Assembly (NCBI RefSeq): GCF_001425325.1
Contig: NZ_LMEH01000002.1
Span: forward strand, 339,109 to 403,108
Reading direction: 5' to 3'
DNA: 64,000 nt
Source: Leifsonia sp. Root1293
GTDB taxonomy: Bacteria; Actinomycetota; Actinomycetes; Actinomycetales; Microbacteriaceae
Shown in pieces: positions 1 through 7,980 of this stretch. Made by a program: the position numbers and the translations under genes. Within the stretch, counting starts at the first letter, position 1; every line of letters starts with the position of its first letter. The notes beneath the pieces were generated by a model. That model ran no database searches and was not told the origin of the DNA. It was given only the letters and a program-made list of their open reading frames with translations.

Positions 1-774
1 GGGCTCTGGTTGCTCTCCAGCAGCTGGAAGAACTGGCGCGAGCTGTTCGACGACAACGGCTACGCGTCACTCGCCCCCGGGTGGCCGGACGACCCGGACA
101 CCGTCGCCGAGGCCCGCGAGCACCCGGAGACCTTCGCGAAGAAGATGGTCGCGCAGGTCACCGACCACTACCTTGCCGCCATCGCCAGACTCGACAAGCG
201 CCCCGTCGTGATCGGGCACTCCTTCGGCGGGCTCATCGCCCAGAAGATCGCGGGGGAGGGCGTGGCCGAGGCCACGATCTCCATCGACAACGCGCCGTTC
301 AAGGGGGTACTGCCGCTGCCTGTCTCGGCGCTCAAGTCGGCGTCGCCTGTGCTCACCAACCCGGCGAACATCAATCGCGGCGTCTCACTCACCTTCGAGC
401 AGTTCACCTTCGGGTGGGCGAACAACCTCGACGAGACCGAGGCCCGCCACCTCTACGAGACGTACCACGTTCCGGCCGCCGGGGCACCGCTGTTCCAGGC
501 GGCGACGGCGAACTTCAATCCGTTCGGCGGAGAGACATCCGTCGATTCGAAGAACCCGGACCGCGGACCGTTGCTTCTCATCGCCGGCGAGAAGGACAAC
601 ACGGTGCCGCTGGCCATCAGCAACGCGAGCTACAAGATCCAGGCGAAGAACCCCGGTGTGACCGAGGAGATCGTCATCCCGGGTCGCGGGCACTCGCTCA
701 TCATCGACAGCGGCTGGCGTACCGTCGCTGACGAGGCGCTGGCCTTCGCGCAGAAGTACGCTCCGACCGCGTAG
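1..774 (+). CDS. alpha/beta hydrolase, 5' end missing
   Basis: The frame is open from the first base, so the start lies upstream; 257 codons remain before the TAG at 772. The opening residues GLWLLSSSW look like the HG-x-W oxyanion strand of alpha/beta hydrolases. The nucleophile elbow is GHSFGG (Ser near visible residue 74). The probable acid is Asp in AGEKDNTVP (about 199) and the base His in GRGHS (about 231), so the triad is complete. There is no membrane segment in the visible part, which suggests a cytoplasmic esterase or lipase-like enzyme. The substrate cannot be told from sequence. A stem-loop repeat follows 45 bases after the stop. Confidence 0.85.
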   Translation, partial: GLWLLSSSWKNWRELFDDNGYASLAPGWPDDPDTVAEAREHPETFAKKMVAQVTDHYLAAIARLDKRPVVIGHSFGGLIAQKIAGEGVAEATISIDNAPFKGVLPLPVSALKSASPVLTNPANINRGVSLTFEQFTFGWANNLDETEARHLYETYHVPAAGAPLFQAATANFNPFGGETSVDSKNPDRGPLLLIAGEKDNTVPLAISNASYKIQAKNPGVTEEIVIPGRGHSLIIDSGWRTVADEALAFAQKYAPTA

Positions 775-819
775 GCGCGGCGCCCGCGCAGTCGCCTGCC
801 CGCTCGCTACCCGCTCGCT

Positions 820-899
820 CGCCACCTGTGGCCGCTTGCTCCCGCTCGGAGCGGCCACAGGTGGCGACGCAAGGGAACGGATGCGGCCACAACTGGCGG
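820..899. repeat. GCCACCTGTGGCC stem-loop
   Basis: A perfect 17-bp inverted repeat (820-836 with 850-866, 13-base loop) is built around CGCCACCTGTGGCCGC. A third, imperfect copy (GCGGCCACAACTGGCG) lies at 884-899. The same word recurs at 23031-23109 and 45413-45463. It lies just after the hydrolase stop and before the next promoter, so it may act as a terminator, although no T-tract follows. Confidence 0.8.
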
Positions 900-925
900 G
901 CGGATGAGGCCACACGCGATGGTCC

Positions 926-931
926 TAGGCT
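926..931 (+). promoter_or_regulatory. -10 element TAGGCT, leaderless start
   Basis: TAGGCT is followed by six bases and then the ATG at 938, so transcription should begin at the start codon. Confidence 0.7.
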
Positions 932-937
932 GACCGC

Positions 938-1531
938 ATGCTCATCGAACATCGCGGCAGCACTCCCGTCGTCGCAGCATCCGCCGTCGTCGCCCCGACC
1001 GCCGTAATCTCGGGAGACGTGACCCTCGGCGAGAACGTGCGCGTGCTCCATGGAGCCGTGCTGAGCGCCGAGGACGGCCTGATCACCGTGGGAGACGACG
1101 TCGTGATCATGGAGGGCGCCCTGCTGCGCGGCCGGGCTCGGCATCACGTCGTCGTCGGGTCATCCGTAATGATCGGTCCACGCGCCCACGTGAACGGTGC
1201 GGAGATCGGCGACGGGGCATTCATCGCGACGGGCGCGTCGGTCTTTCCGGGCGCCGTCGTCGGTGCAGGCGCCGAGGTGCGCATCAACGCGGTCGTGCAG
1301 GTCAACACCACGCTCGAACCCGGCGCGGTGGTGCCGATCGGCTGGGTGGCGGTCGGGAGTCCGGCCAGCATCCTGCCGCCTGAGCGCCACGACGAGATCT
1401 GGGCGATTCAGCGCGAGCTCGGCTTCGTGGCGACGGTGTACGGTGCCGCGCCCGACGCGACGATGAGCGACATCATGCGCGGGCAGGCCGAGTTCTACGG
1501 CGCGCACCGCGACGATCGACTGCTGGAGTGA
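938..1531 (+). CDS. left-handed beta-helix (hexapeptide repeat) protein, gamma-carbonic anhydrase-like
   Basis: The 197-residue protein consists of tandem hexapeptide turns from about residue 12 to 148 (for example AVISGDV, AVVGAGAEV, VVPIGWVAVG), which build a left-handed parallel beta-helix that normally trimerises. His residues in VLHGA, RARHHV and RAHVNG fall where gamma-class carbonic anhydrases bind zinc. The C-terminal 50 residues are helical and include WAIQRELGF. The GSPA turn after the helix is also seen in acyltransferases, so a transferase role is possible. The start is fixed by the leaderless promoter at 926. It stands alone between repeats. Confidence 0.75.
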   Translation: MLIEHRGSTPVVAASAVVAPTAVISGDVTLGENVRVLHGAVLSAEDGLITVGDDVVIMEGALLRGRARHHVVVGSSVMIGPRAHVNGAEIGDGAFIATGASVFPGAVVGAGAEVRINAVVQVNTTLEPGAVVPIGWVAVGSPASILPPERHDEIWAIQRELGFVATVYGAAPDATMSDIMRGQAEFYGAHRDDRLLE

Positions 1532-1636
1532 GACGGCCGCACTGACCCCGAGCGAGGTCGTCGGCCCACCGGCACGAGTGAAGCCGACGCCGAAGCCACC
1601 ATCACGCCGACTCCGTGCGGATGCGAGCGGATGAGG

Positions 1637-1849
1637 CTACTCGTCCTTGCGCGTGAAGTCGCCCTCGGGAGCGTCGGCCGGGAGTTCCTCGTCGGTGTAC
1701 GCGCCCTCGACGCTCGGATCGGGCCCGTCGCCCTCGGTCTCGGTGTACTGGCCGTGCACCTGGCGGATCTCCGGCTCTTCTCCGTCGGTCTCGGTGTACC
1801 GGCCCTCGCGCTCGTCGCTTCCGGTCTGCTCACTCGGGTTCTGGGTCAT
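1637..1849 (-). CDS. small acidic protein with internal repeats, unknown function
   Basis: This is a 70-residue, highly acidic, hydrophilic protein with no membrane segment. Four degenerate repeats share the core G-x-(Y/F)-T: EGRYTETDG, HGQYTETEG, EGAYTDEEL and EGDFTRKDE, spaced about 16 residues apart. I do not recognise a characterised family, although low-complexity proteins of this kind are common in Microbacteriaceae. GGAAGG lies 8 bases before the ATG, which supports expression. It lies between a plus-strand gene and the TetR gene and shares no obvious operon. Confidence 0.65.
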   Translation of the reverse strand: MTQNPSEQTGSDEREGRYTETDGEEPEIRQVHGQYTETEGDGPDPSVEGAYTDEELPADAPEGDFTRKDE

Positions 1850-1970
1850 CGAAAAGCCCTTCCTCTGCCTCCCGAGTCACTGCGTCGTGCCCGGAATGCC
1901 CATGCTAGGCGCGCACCCGGGACGGCGCTAGGGGTGCGAGCCGAGGTCGACGCCGCTGAGCCGAGGGGAC

Positions 1971-2609
1971 TCAGGCCTCGGGCAGCACCCTGTCGAGCGA
2001 GGCGTGCGCGGCGGCCAGTCGCTCGGGCCTGATCATGCCGGGAAGGATGACGACCCACATCTCTCGCACGCGCTTCACGAGGTCCTGGTAGCCGGTGAGA
2101 ACACCCGACGCCATCTGCACGCCGGTGAACGCCGGGATGACGAAGTGCGCGATCGTCTCCGGGTCGGCGTCCGGCCTCAGGTCGCCCTCGGCTGCGGCTC
2201 CGCCGAGCAGCGCGGCGATCAACGGGATCCAGTCCTCGAACGGACCACGCAGCGGAGGATCGAATGTCGTCGTCTCGGTCGTGAGCCTCACACCGGCTCG
2301 GGCGAGGATGCTCGTGGCCATCCAGTGCGCGAAGTCCGCGCACAGGCCCATGACGGCTTCGAGGCTGCTGGCGGATGCCGCGATCACACGCTCGGCCGAT
2401 GCCTTGCCCAACTCCTGCTCGCGGGCGATGACGGCGCGCGCGATCTCCTCTTTCGACGTGAAGTGGAAGTACAGCGAGCCCTTGGAGACGCCGGTCTCGG
2501 TCGAGATGTCGGAGATCGAGGCTGCCGCGTAGCCGAGCCGGGCGAAGACGGCGGCGGCGCCATCGATGGCCCGCTCGCGGGTGACCTGAGCACGCTGCTG
2601 CTGCGTCAC
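1971..2609 (-). CDS. TetR-family regulator, gamma-butyrolactone-receptor-like
   Basis: The 212-residue protein has an N-terminal helix-turn-helix (about residues 26-46: SISDISTETGVSKGSLYFHF) and a helical ligand domain. The sequence ERAIDGAAAVFARLGYAAAS followed by KGSLYFHFTSKEEIA closely resembles the ScbR/ArpA autoregulator-receptor subgroup. A Trp in the ligand domain (HWMATS) is also typical of that group. GTG is the start, with GGAGG six bases upstream. No butyrolactone synthase (AfsA-like) is in the window, so the ligand is unknown. It probably regulates itself through the palindrome at 2678. Confidence 0.85.
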   Translation of the reverse strand: MTQQQRAQVTRERAIDGAAAVFARLGYAAASISDISTETGVSKGSLYFHFTSKEEIARAVIAREQELGKASAERVIAASASSLEAVMGLCADFAHWMATSILARAGVRLTTETTTFDPPLRGPFEDWIPLIAALLGGAAAEGDLRPDADPETIAHFVIPAFTGVQMASGVLTGYQDLVKRVREMWVVILPGMIRPERLAAAHASLDRVLPEA

Positions 2610-2677
2610 AACAATCCTCCAGCTGGCCCCGGATTAAAGCGTACCCACATCCGGAGGCGATGTCTCTTCGCCTGCCT

Positions 2678-2695
2678 AAACGGGACGACTGGTTT
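2678..2695. promoter_or_regulatory. candidate TetR operator upstream of the GBL-receptor-like gene
   Basis: An imperfect 18-bp palindrome, AAACGGGACGACTGGTTT, has 6 of 9 matched pairs and conserved AAAC/GTTT ends. It lies 69 bases upstream of the regulator start. The right half, CTGGTTTG, resembles autoregulator-response elements bound by ScbR-type repressors. The rest of the 319-base gap (2610-2928) holds only the stem-loop at 2871-2914 and no gene that I can see. Confidence 0.45.
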
Positions 2696-2870
2696 GTTTT
2701 CGACCACTGCTCACCAATAGACTCGCCGCACGTCCTGATGGCCCTGCCCCAGGCGAGCGTTTGAGCGCAACGCCTGACGACGGCTTGCACCACCCAATGG
2801 GGGGCGCACGGAAGGCGACCCGAAGCCGACGACCGTGCAACGGTTGGTGCGGTCGTCGTCGGCAGCGGTC

Positions 2871-2914
2871 CGCCGACGTCTGGGTGATGCTCACCCGGAG
2901 ACTGGAAGTCGGCG
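2871..2914 (-). terminator. stem-loop after the SMP-30 gene
   Basis: Nested inverted repeats, outer CGCCGAC/GTCGGCG and inner GGGTGATGCTCACCC, begin 14 bases past the SMP-30 stop. No T-run follows, as is common in high-GC genomes. Confidence 0.5.
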
Positions 2915-2928
2915 GGCGATGGCGACGG

Positions 2929-3783
2929 TCAGCCGGCGAACGGCACGACCGGCAGCCCCGTCGCTCCCGGCTGCACGGCGAACAGCGAACCGGCCTCGGG
3001 CTCCTCCTCCGGCGAGAAGCCCTGCCGCGACGTCGTGATGTAGAGCGTGCGCAGATCGGATCCGCCGAAGGTGCAGGCGCTCACCTGCGACACGGGCAGC
3101 TCGACCACGGCGCCGAGCGAACCGTCGGGCTCGTAGGCGTGCACGGCCGATCCCGACCACAGGGCGACCCAGACCCGGCCATCTGCGTCCACGGTGAATC
3201 CGTCGGGGTAGCCCGTCGCCTCGTCGATCTCGACGAAGGGGCGTCGATTCCGCAGCGCGCCGTCGACATGATCGAAGACGTCGATGCGTCCGGTCGGGGT
3301 GTCCGCGTAGTAGCAGAGGGCACCACCGGGCGAGAACGCGATTCCGTTCGAGATGGTCACCGAGTCGAGAACGACGGATGCCGACAGGTCGGTCTCGACC
3401 CTGTAGAGACTGGCCGTGCCCGTTTTCTCCTCGTAGGACATGGACCCGGCATAGAGGCGGCCGAGCGGATCGGTCGTGCCATCGTTCATGCGGATGCCCG
3501 GGTCGGTCCAGAGTTCGACCGTGCGGGTGGGAGCGGCATCCGGTACATCGCTCAGACCGAGGCCGCGTTCGGTGGCGACGATGTAGCCGCCATTCGCACG
3601 GGGCCGAACGAAGCCCGCCACCGGGCTGCCGATGTCGAGGCGGCGCACCGAAGCGCCGTCTGCCTCGAGCGTGAGGAGGGCGCCCTCGGTGAGGTCGACG
3701 AAGCGCAGACCGCCCCACGACTCGCTCCAGACCGGCCCCTCACCGTGGTGCGAGACGGGGCCGGTGATGTTCTCGGCGCGCAT
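2929..3783 (-). CDS. SMP-30/gluconolactonase family hydrolase
   Basis: The 284-residue protein should be a six-bladed beta-propeller that hydrolyses sugar lactones. Family marks are the metal-binding Glu in HHGEGPVW (residue 15), Asn in SVTISNGIAFS, and Asp in GYPDGFTVDADG followed by GRVWVALW. The RMNDG motif, which contacts substrate in the family, is also present. The ATG at 3783 is chosen because it matches family N-termini and follows GAAAGG by about 7 bases; the frame stays open further upstream. It is followed on the same strand by the TetR regulator. The upstream HAD phosphatase is also on the minus strand, 85 bases away. Confidence 0.85.
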   Translation of the reverse strand: MRAENITGPVSHHGEGPVWSESWGGLRFVDLTEGALLTLEADGASVRRLDIGSPVAGFVRPRANGGYIVATERGLGLSDVPDAAPTRTVELWTDPGIRMNDGTTDPLGRLYAGSMSYEEKTGTASLYRVETDLSASVVLDSVTISNGIAFSPGGALCYYADTPTGRIDVFDHVDGALRNRRPFVEIDEATGYPDGFTVDADGRVWVALWSGSAVHAYEPDGSLGAVVELPVSQVSACTFGGSDLRTLYITTSRQGFSPEEEPEAGSLFAVQPGATGLPVVPFAG

Positions 3784-3868
3784 GCTGGGCCTTTCGTCGA
3801 CGGGAGGGCTGGGCTGCGGTGCGTGGTGCTGGTGTCGGGATGGCTGGTCGCCCGGCCGGGCTGGCTGG

Positions 3869-4558
3869 CTAGGCGAGCAGCTGCTTGGCGAGCTGGTCGG
3901 CCGAGTAGACCGTTCCGATGGCGTCGACGGCCTCCGCGGGGGATCCGTACCCCCACTCGACCATGATGGTCGGGATGCCGTGGGCAGCGGCACCGAGCGC
4001 GTCGTGCGACCTGTCGCCGACCATGACGGTGCGGCTGGTGTCGATGCCGATCTCCCGGAGGCGGCGGATGGCCTCTGCGATGACGTCGGCCTTCTCGCTG
4101 CGCGACTCGTCCTCCGTGGCGCCGGTGATGACCGTGAAGTACTGGGCGAGGTCGAAGTGCTCGAGCACCAGGGTGGCGATCGTCTCGGGCTTGCTCGTCG
4201 CGAGAGCCAGCGGGATGCCCGCCTTGTGCAGGCGCTCGAGCAGACCAACGACGCCGGGGAAGACGGCGGTCTCGACGGCGGTCGTGTTGTAGTCGGCGCG
4301 GTAGAGGTCGAGCGCGTGGCGCGCTTCGGGCTCGGTCATGCCGGCGCGCTCCATGAAGCTCTCCAGGAGGGGCGGCCCGACGTAGGAGAGGAGGCCGGCC
4401 GCGTCGGGCACGGGCAGCCCGAGCGCGACGAGAGTGCGCTCGAGGGCGGCCGTGATGCCGGGGGCGGAGTCGACGATGGTGCCGTCGAGATCGAACAGGA
4501 CTGTGGTCCACGCGCGGGTGACCGTGGTGGGGATGCTGAGGGTGTCGGTGGTGCTCAC
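3869..4558 (-). CDS. HAD-family phosphatase, phosphoglycolate phosphatase-like
   Basis: This 229-residue haloacid dehalogenase-type hydrolase has motif I VLFDLDGTIVDSA (nucleophile and acid Asp), a helical cap domain, motif II LATSKPE, and motif III/IV VMVGDRSHD, which binds Mg2+. It resembles Gph-type and PGP-like phosphatases that dephosphorylate small molecules such as 2-phosphoglycolate, but substrate choice cannot be read. A TTG codon at 4579 is possible, but GTG at 4558 fits better. A TACTAT -10 element lies exactly six bases before it. Confidence 0.85.
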   Translation of the reverse strand: MSTTDTLSIPTTVTRAWTTVLFDLDGTIVDSAPGITAALERTLVALGLPVPDAAGLLSYVGPPLLESFMERAGMTEPEARHALDLYRADYNTTAVETAVFPGVVGLLERLHKAGIPLALATSKPETIATLVLEHFDLAQYFTVITGATEDESRSEKADVIAEAIRRLREIGIDTSRTVMVGDRSHDALGAAAHGIPTIMVEWGYGSPAEAVDAIGTVYSADQLAKQLLA

Positions 4559-4564
4559 GCTGAA

Positions 4565-4570
4565 ATAGTA
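4565..4570 (-). promoter_or_regulatory. -10 element TACTAT, leaderless start
   Basis: Six bases separate it from the GTG at 4558 of the HAD phosphatase. Confidence 0.7.
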
Positions 4571-4674
4571 AGGGAGCAAAGTGAGCAGTGGCGGAACGCC
4601 CGCTGTGCACGCACTCAGTGAATGCTCAGCGCTCGCACAGGATCACACCCGACCGGCCGAACGCCGGGCATGGG

Positions 4675-5370
4675 TCAGAACAGCCGTTCGTCCGCGTTGT
4701 CGATGCCGCGCATGGCGTCGTAGTCGAGAACGAGGCACCGGATGCCGCGATCCTCGGCGAGCGTGCGCGCCTGCGGCTTGATCTCCTGCGCGGCGAACAC
4801 CCCCTGCACTGGGGCCAGTCGGGGGTCGCGGTTCATGAGCTCGAGGTAGCGGGTGAGCTGCTCGACGCCGTCGATGTCTCCACGCCGCTTGAGCTCCACC
4901 GCGACGGACCTGCCCTCGGCATCCGTCGCCAGGATGTCGACGGGACCGATGGCCGTCATGTATTCGCGGCGGACCAGGCGGTGCCCGTCGCCCAGGAGTT
5001 CGATCTGTTCGGCGAGCAGTCTCTGCAGGTGCGCCTCCACGCCGTCCTTCTGCAGGCCGGGATCGATGCCCAGCTCGTGCGCCGAGTCGTGCAGCACCTC
5101 GTGGATCGACACGATGAGCAGGTCGGCGGTCTTCGCCTGCGTGACCGTCCAGAGCTCCGTGATGCCGAACTCGCGCTGCTCGTCGCTCGGCTCGCTCATG
5201 GCGATCGTGCACGGCGGGCTCATCCAGTTGAGCGGCTTGTAGCTGCCGCCGTCGGAGTGCACCAGCAGGCTGCCATCGGCCTTCAGCATCAGCAGCCGGG
5301 TGGCCAGCGGCAGGTGCGCGCTCAGGCGTCCCGCGTAGTCGACGGAACACTTCGCAATGACAAGACGCAC
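4675..5370 (-). CDS. nucS: mismatch-specific endonuclease NucS (EndoMS)
   Basis: The 231-residue protein opens [16 protein letters not shown], which is characteristic of actinobacterial NucS. It has an N-terminal dimerisation/DNA-binding domain and a C-terminal RecB-like nuclease domain. The catalytic motif is visible as [12 protein letters not shown] followed by [10 protein letters not shown] (Asp, Glu, Lys). The last residues, DERLF, match the C-terminal tail through which NucS is known to contact the beta clamp. In actinobacteria NucS replaces MutS/MutL for mismatch repair by making double-strand breaks at mismatches. The GTG start is set by TAAACT six bases upstream, so the message is leaderless. 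Confidence 0.95.
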   Translation of the reverse strand: MRLVIAKCSVDYAGRLSAHLPLATRLLMLKADGSLLVHSDGGSYKPLNWMSPPCTIAMSEPSDEQREFGITELWTVTQAKTADLLIVSIHEVLHDSAHELGIDPGLQKDGVEAHLQRLLAEQIELLGDGHRLVRREYMTAIGPVDILATDAEGRSVAVELKRRGDIDGVEQLTRYLELMNRDPRLAPVQGVFAAQEIKPQARTLAEDRGIRCLVLDYDAMRGIDNADERLF

Positions 5371-5376
5371 CGGATG

Positions 5377-5382
5377 AGTTTA
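5377..5382 (-). promoter_or_regulatory. -10 element TAAACT, leaderless start
   Basis: Six bases before the GTG at 5370 of nucS. Confidence 0.7.
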
Positions 5383-5396
5383 TGCGGCGGATTCGG

Positions 5397-6650
5397 TCAG
5401 GCGCTGACCTTCGCGCGTTCTTTCGCGGCCGGAGCTGCGAGGCCCGCCAGCACCATGAGCACGAGGAGCACGAGCAGGGCGTTCAGGATGCCGAAGTGCT
5501 GGCCCAGGAAGCCCAGCAGCGGCGGGCCGGCGAGGAAGGCGCAGTAGCCGATGATCGCGACGGCGCTCACTCGGGCGGCAGCGGCCTCGTCGTCGTCGAC
5601 GTCGGCCGCTGCCGACATGCCGACGGGGAAGCCGAGCGCGCATCCGAAGCCCCAGAGCACGACGCCGGTGAGCAGCATCCAGGTCTCGGTGCCGTAGATG
5701 AAGGCGAGGAGGCCGAGCACGCCCAGGGCGGCGCAGACCCGCAGCACCGGAACCCGCCCGAACCTGTCGAGCAGAGGGCCTCCGACGACTCGGCTCACCG
5801 TCATGGCCGTCACGAACAGGCCGAACACGAGAGCGCCCGTCGTGTTGTCGTAGCCGTGCCCGTCGACAGTGGCGAGAGCCAGCCAGTCGTTGGCGCTGCC
5901 CTCGGCGAACGACATGCCGAGCATGATCACGCCGATGAAGATGAGGCGCACGTCGCTCCACGCCGCCAGCGAGTGGCGCATGCGCTCGCGCCACGGTTCC
6001 CGGGGCTGTCCGGCGCGGGAGTCTCCGGCCGACTCGCGTATGGGGATGAACCTGATCGTCCAGAGGGCGGCGCCGATGATGAGCGCCGCGATCACGAGCA
6101 GGTGCCAGGCCACGGGAACGGCCAGACCAGAGGCGAGCGCGCCGATACCGGCCCCCGCGACAGTGCCGAAGCTGAAGAAGGCGTGCATGAGCGGCATCAG
6201 GGTGCGCCCGTTCTCGCGCTCGGCGAGTGCCCCCTCGACGTTCATCATCACGTCGCAGGCTCCGTTGCCGAAGCCGAACATCGCCATGCCCAGGAAGATG
6301 ACCGCCGGCGATGCCAGCACGGTGCTGCCGAGACCTACGATGATGACGCCGATGGCCACCAGGAAGAGCGCCGAGACCATGCCGCGGCGCGCCCCCACCC
6401 GAGCGAGGAACCACGGCGCGGCGATGAGGCCGAGCACCGAGCCGGCCGACATGCCGAAGATCACGAGGCCGATTCCGCCGAGGGTGAGGCCGGTGTCGTC
6501 GCGCACGGCCGGGATGCGTGCGACCCAGCTGGCGATCGAGAGGCCGCTCAGGAAGAAGATGGCGAAGACGGCATTGCGCCAGGCGACCAGCTCACGGCGC
6601 GAGCGCACGGGGGAGGTGACTTTGCTGTCAGGGGGAGTGGTCTGCGACAT
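5397..6650 (-). CDS. MFS transporter, probable substrate of LacI-type control
   Basis: The 417-residue protein has about 12 hydrophobic segments and an MFS motif-A-like loop after segment 2 (WFLARVGARRG). It begins with a cytoplasmic stretch of about 24 residues. The whole resembles the YbjJ/FucP-like branch of the superfamily. It is divergent from the LacI regulator at 6802, with a 28-bp palindrome between them, so the substrate is probably a sugar or sugar-like effector sensed by that repressor. There is no strong Shine-Dalgarno sequence; CAGGAT six bases before the ATG could be a weak leaderless -10 element. Confidence 0.85.
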   Translation of the reverse strand: MSQTTPPDSKVTSPVRSRRELVAWRNAVFAIFFLSGLSIASWVARIPAVRDDTGLTLGGIGLVIFGMSAGSVLGLIAAPWFLARVGARRGMVSALFLVAIGVIIVGLGSTVLASPAVIFLGMAMFGFGNGACDVMMNVEGALAERENGRTLMPLMHAFFSFGTVAGAGIGALASGLAVPVAWHLLVIAALIIGAALWTIRFIPIRESAGDSRAGQPREPWRERMRHSLAAWSDVRLIFIGVIMLGMSFAEGSANDWLALATVDGHGYDNTTGALVFGLFVTAMTVSRVVGGPLLDRFGRVPVLRVCAALGVLGLLAFIYGTETWMLLTGVVLWGFGCALGFPVGMSAAADVDDDEAAAARVSAVAIIGYCAFLAGPPLLGFLGQHFGILNALLVLLVLMVLAGLAAPAAKERAKVSA

Positions 6651-6712
6651 CGGAGGATCCTGTGCTGATGGCCCGGGGCGGGTGGAACGGGCGGAACTGT
6701 CATTCTGACGTA

Positions 6713-6740
6713 TCGAATCGATTCGATCGAATCGATTCGA
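6713..6740. promoter_or_regulatory. 28-bp perfect palindrome, candidate LacI operator
   Basis: Two end-to-end copies of the 14-bp palindrome TCGAATCGATTCGA form one perfect 28-bp palindrome between the divergent MFS and LacI-family genes. The central CG and the AT-rich half-sites fit LacI-family operators. TAAACT at 6742-6747 could be the -10 element of the regulator. This is the most AT-rich point for several kilobases. Confidence 0.75.
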
Positions 6741-6801
6741 CTAAACTATCGATCACGAAGCGTCGCGGTCAAGCCGACGCACCATTGCCGAGAGGATCCT
6801 C

Positions 6802-7860
6802 GTGGACGGCGACACCACCACGCGCCCCACCCTGTCCGATGTTGCTGCGCGGGCCGGATGCTCCCCCTCGACGGCCTCCCTCGCCTTCAGCGGCACGGGC
6901 CCGGTGTCGACGGCGACACGGGAGAAGGTGCTCGCCGCGGCCAGGGAGCTGCACTACGCCGGCCCGGATCCTCGCGCCCGCTCGCTCCGCCGAGGCCGCA
7001 GCGGAATCGTCGGCGTCGTCATCGACGACCGAGTGAGCGAGGCGTTCCGCGATCCCGTGAACATCGCCATGCTCGACGGCGTCTCCGAGGCGATCGGCGA
7101 GATCGATGCGGCCCTCCTCCTGCTGACGGCCGGTGCCGGCAGCGACAAGCCGGTGAGCCTCGAGACCGCTCCTCTCGACGCCGTGGTGCTCTTCGGATGC
7201 AGCACGACGCTCGAGCGTTCGATCGGAATGCTCACCCAGCGCGGCATCCCCGCCGTCGTCATCGAGGGCGACGCCGGCGAGAACGTTCCGGAGATCGCTC
7301 TCGACAACCGGGAGGCGACGCGCCTCGGAGCAGAGCACCTGCGCGACCTCGGCCACGAGCGGGTGGCCATCGTCGTGCTGCCGCTCGCCCCCGATCGCGC
7401 CCGTGGCGCCCTCACCGACGAGCGCGCGGCGAGCTCCGCCGTCGCGACGGCGACGGAGCGGCTGGCGGGGGCCCGCGACGTCTTTCCCGACGCCGCTGGA
7501 GTGGTGGCATCCGGAAGCTATCTCGATGAAGGACTCATCGCCGGACGCGAGCTGCTGGCCGCGACACCGCGACCGACGGCGATCATCGCCCAGAGCGATC
7601 TGCTGGCTGCCGGCGTCATCCGTGCGGCCGAGGAACTCGGCCTGAGCGTGCCGGAGGATCTCAGCGTCGTCGGGTTCGACGGTGTGCGCGTCGACGGCCT
7701 CGACTACGACCTCACCACCCTGGTGCAGCCCTCGCAGGCCAAGGGCAGGGCGGCGGGCGAGGCGATCGTGCGGATGCTGGCGGGGGAGCACCCCGCGTCG
7801 GTGACCTTCACGAGCACGTTCCATCGCGGCGCCACGACGGCACCGCCGCGCGCCGACTGA
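6802..7860 (+). CDS. LacI-family transcriptional regulator
   Basis: The 352-residue protein has an N-terminal LacI helix-turn-helix at about residues 8-28 (TLSDVAARAGCSPSTASLAF) and a hinge helix (REKVLAAARELHY). A periplasmic-binding-protein-like effector domain follows, ending VVGFDGVRVDG. The GTG at 6802 follows AGAGGA by 5 bases. The second recognition-helix residues PSTAS differ from the usual VSTVS, which fits an unusual operator. It probably represses itself and the divergent MFS gene through the palindrome at 6713. Confidence 0.92.
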   Translation: MDGDTTTRPTLSDVAARAGCSPSTASLAFSGTGPVSTATREKVLAAARELHYAGPDPRARSLRRGRSGIVGVVIDDRVSEAFRDPVNIAMLDGVSEAIGEIDAALLLLTAGAGSDKPVSLETAPLDAVVLFGCSTTLERSIGMLTQRGIPAVVIEGDAGENVPEIALDNREATRLGAEHLRDLGHERVAIVVLPLAPDRARGALTDERAASSAVATATERLAGARDVFPDAAGVVASGSYLDEGLIAGRELLAATPRPTAIIAQSDLLAAGVIRAAEELGLSVPEDLSVVGFDGVRVDGLDYDLTTLVQPSQAKGRAAGEAIVRMLAGEHPASVTFTSTFHRGATTAPPRAD

Positions 7861-7880
7861 GGCGACGCCCTTCCCGGTTC

Positions 7881-7939
7881 GCGCCATTTCGCGGGCATCC
7901 GCGCCACATCGGATGGCGCACTGCCCGGGGAAATGGCGC
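7881..7939. repeat. GCGCCA-word stem-loop
   Basis: GCGCCATTTC (7881-7890) pairs with GAAATGGCGC (7930-7939), and GCGCCA/TGGCGC pair inside. It has the same architecture as the GCCAC stem-loops but a different word, and lies between the LacI gene and the amidohydrolase promoter. Confidence 0.55.
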
Positions 7940-7968
7940 AGCACGAGAGCGGCGCCCTCCCGGGTGAG

Positions 7969-7974
7969 TAGCGT
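7969..7974 (+). promoter_or_regulatory. -10 element TAGCGT, leaderless start
   Basis: Six bases before the ATG at 7981; this favours the ATG over the in-frame GTG at 7978. Confidence 0.7.
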
Positions 7975-7980
7975 GGGGTG

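Noticed and set aside
2761-3966. 401-codon plus-strand frame over the SMP-30 gene
   Set aside because: Low-complexity Arg/Gly/Ala composition, no family match; it is the shadow of the minus-strand lactonase.
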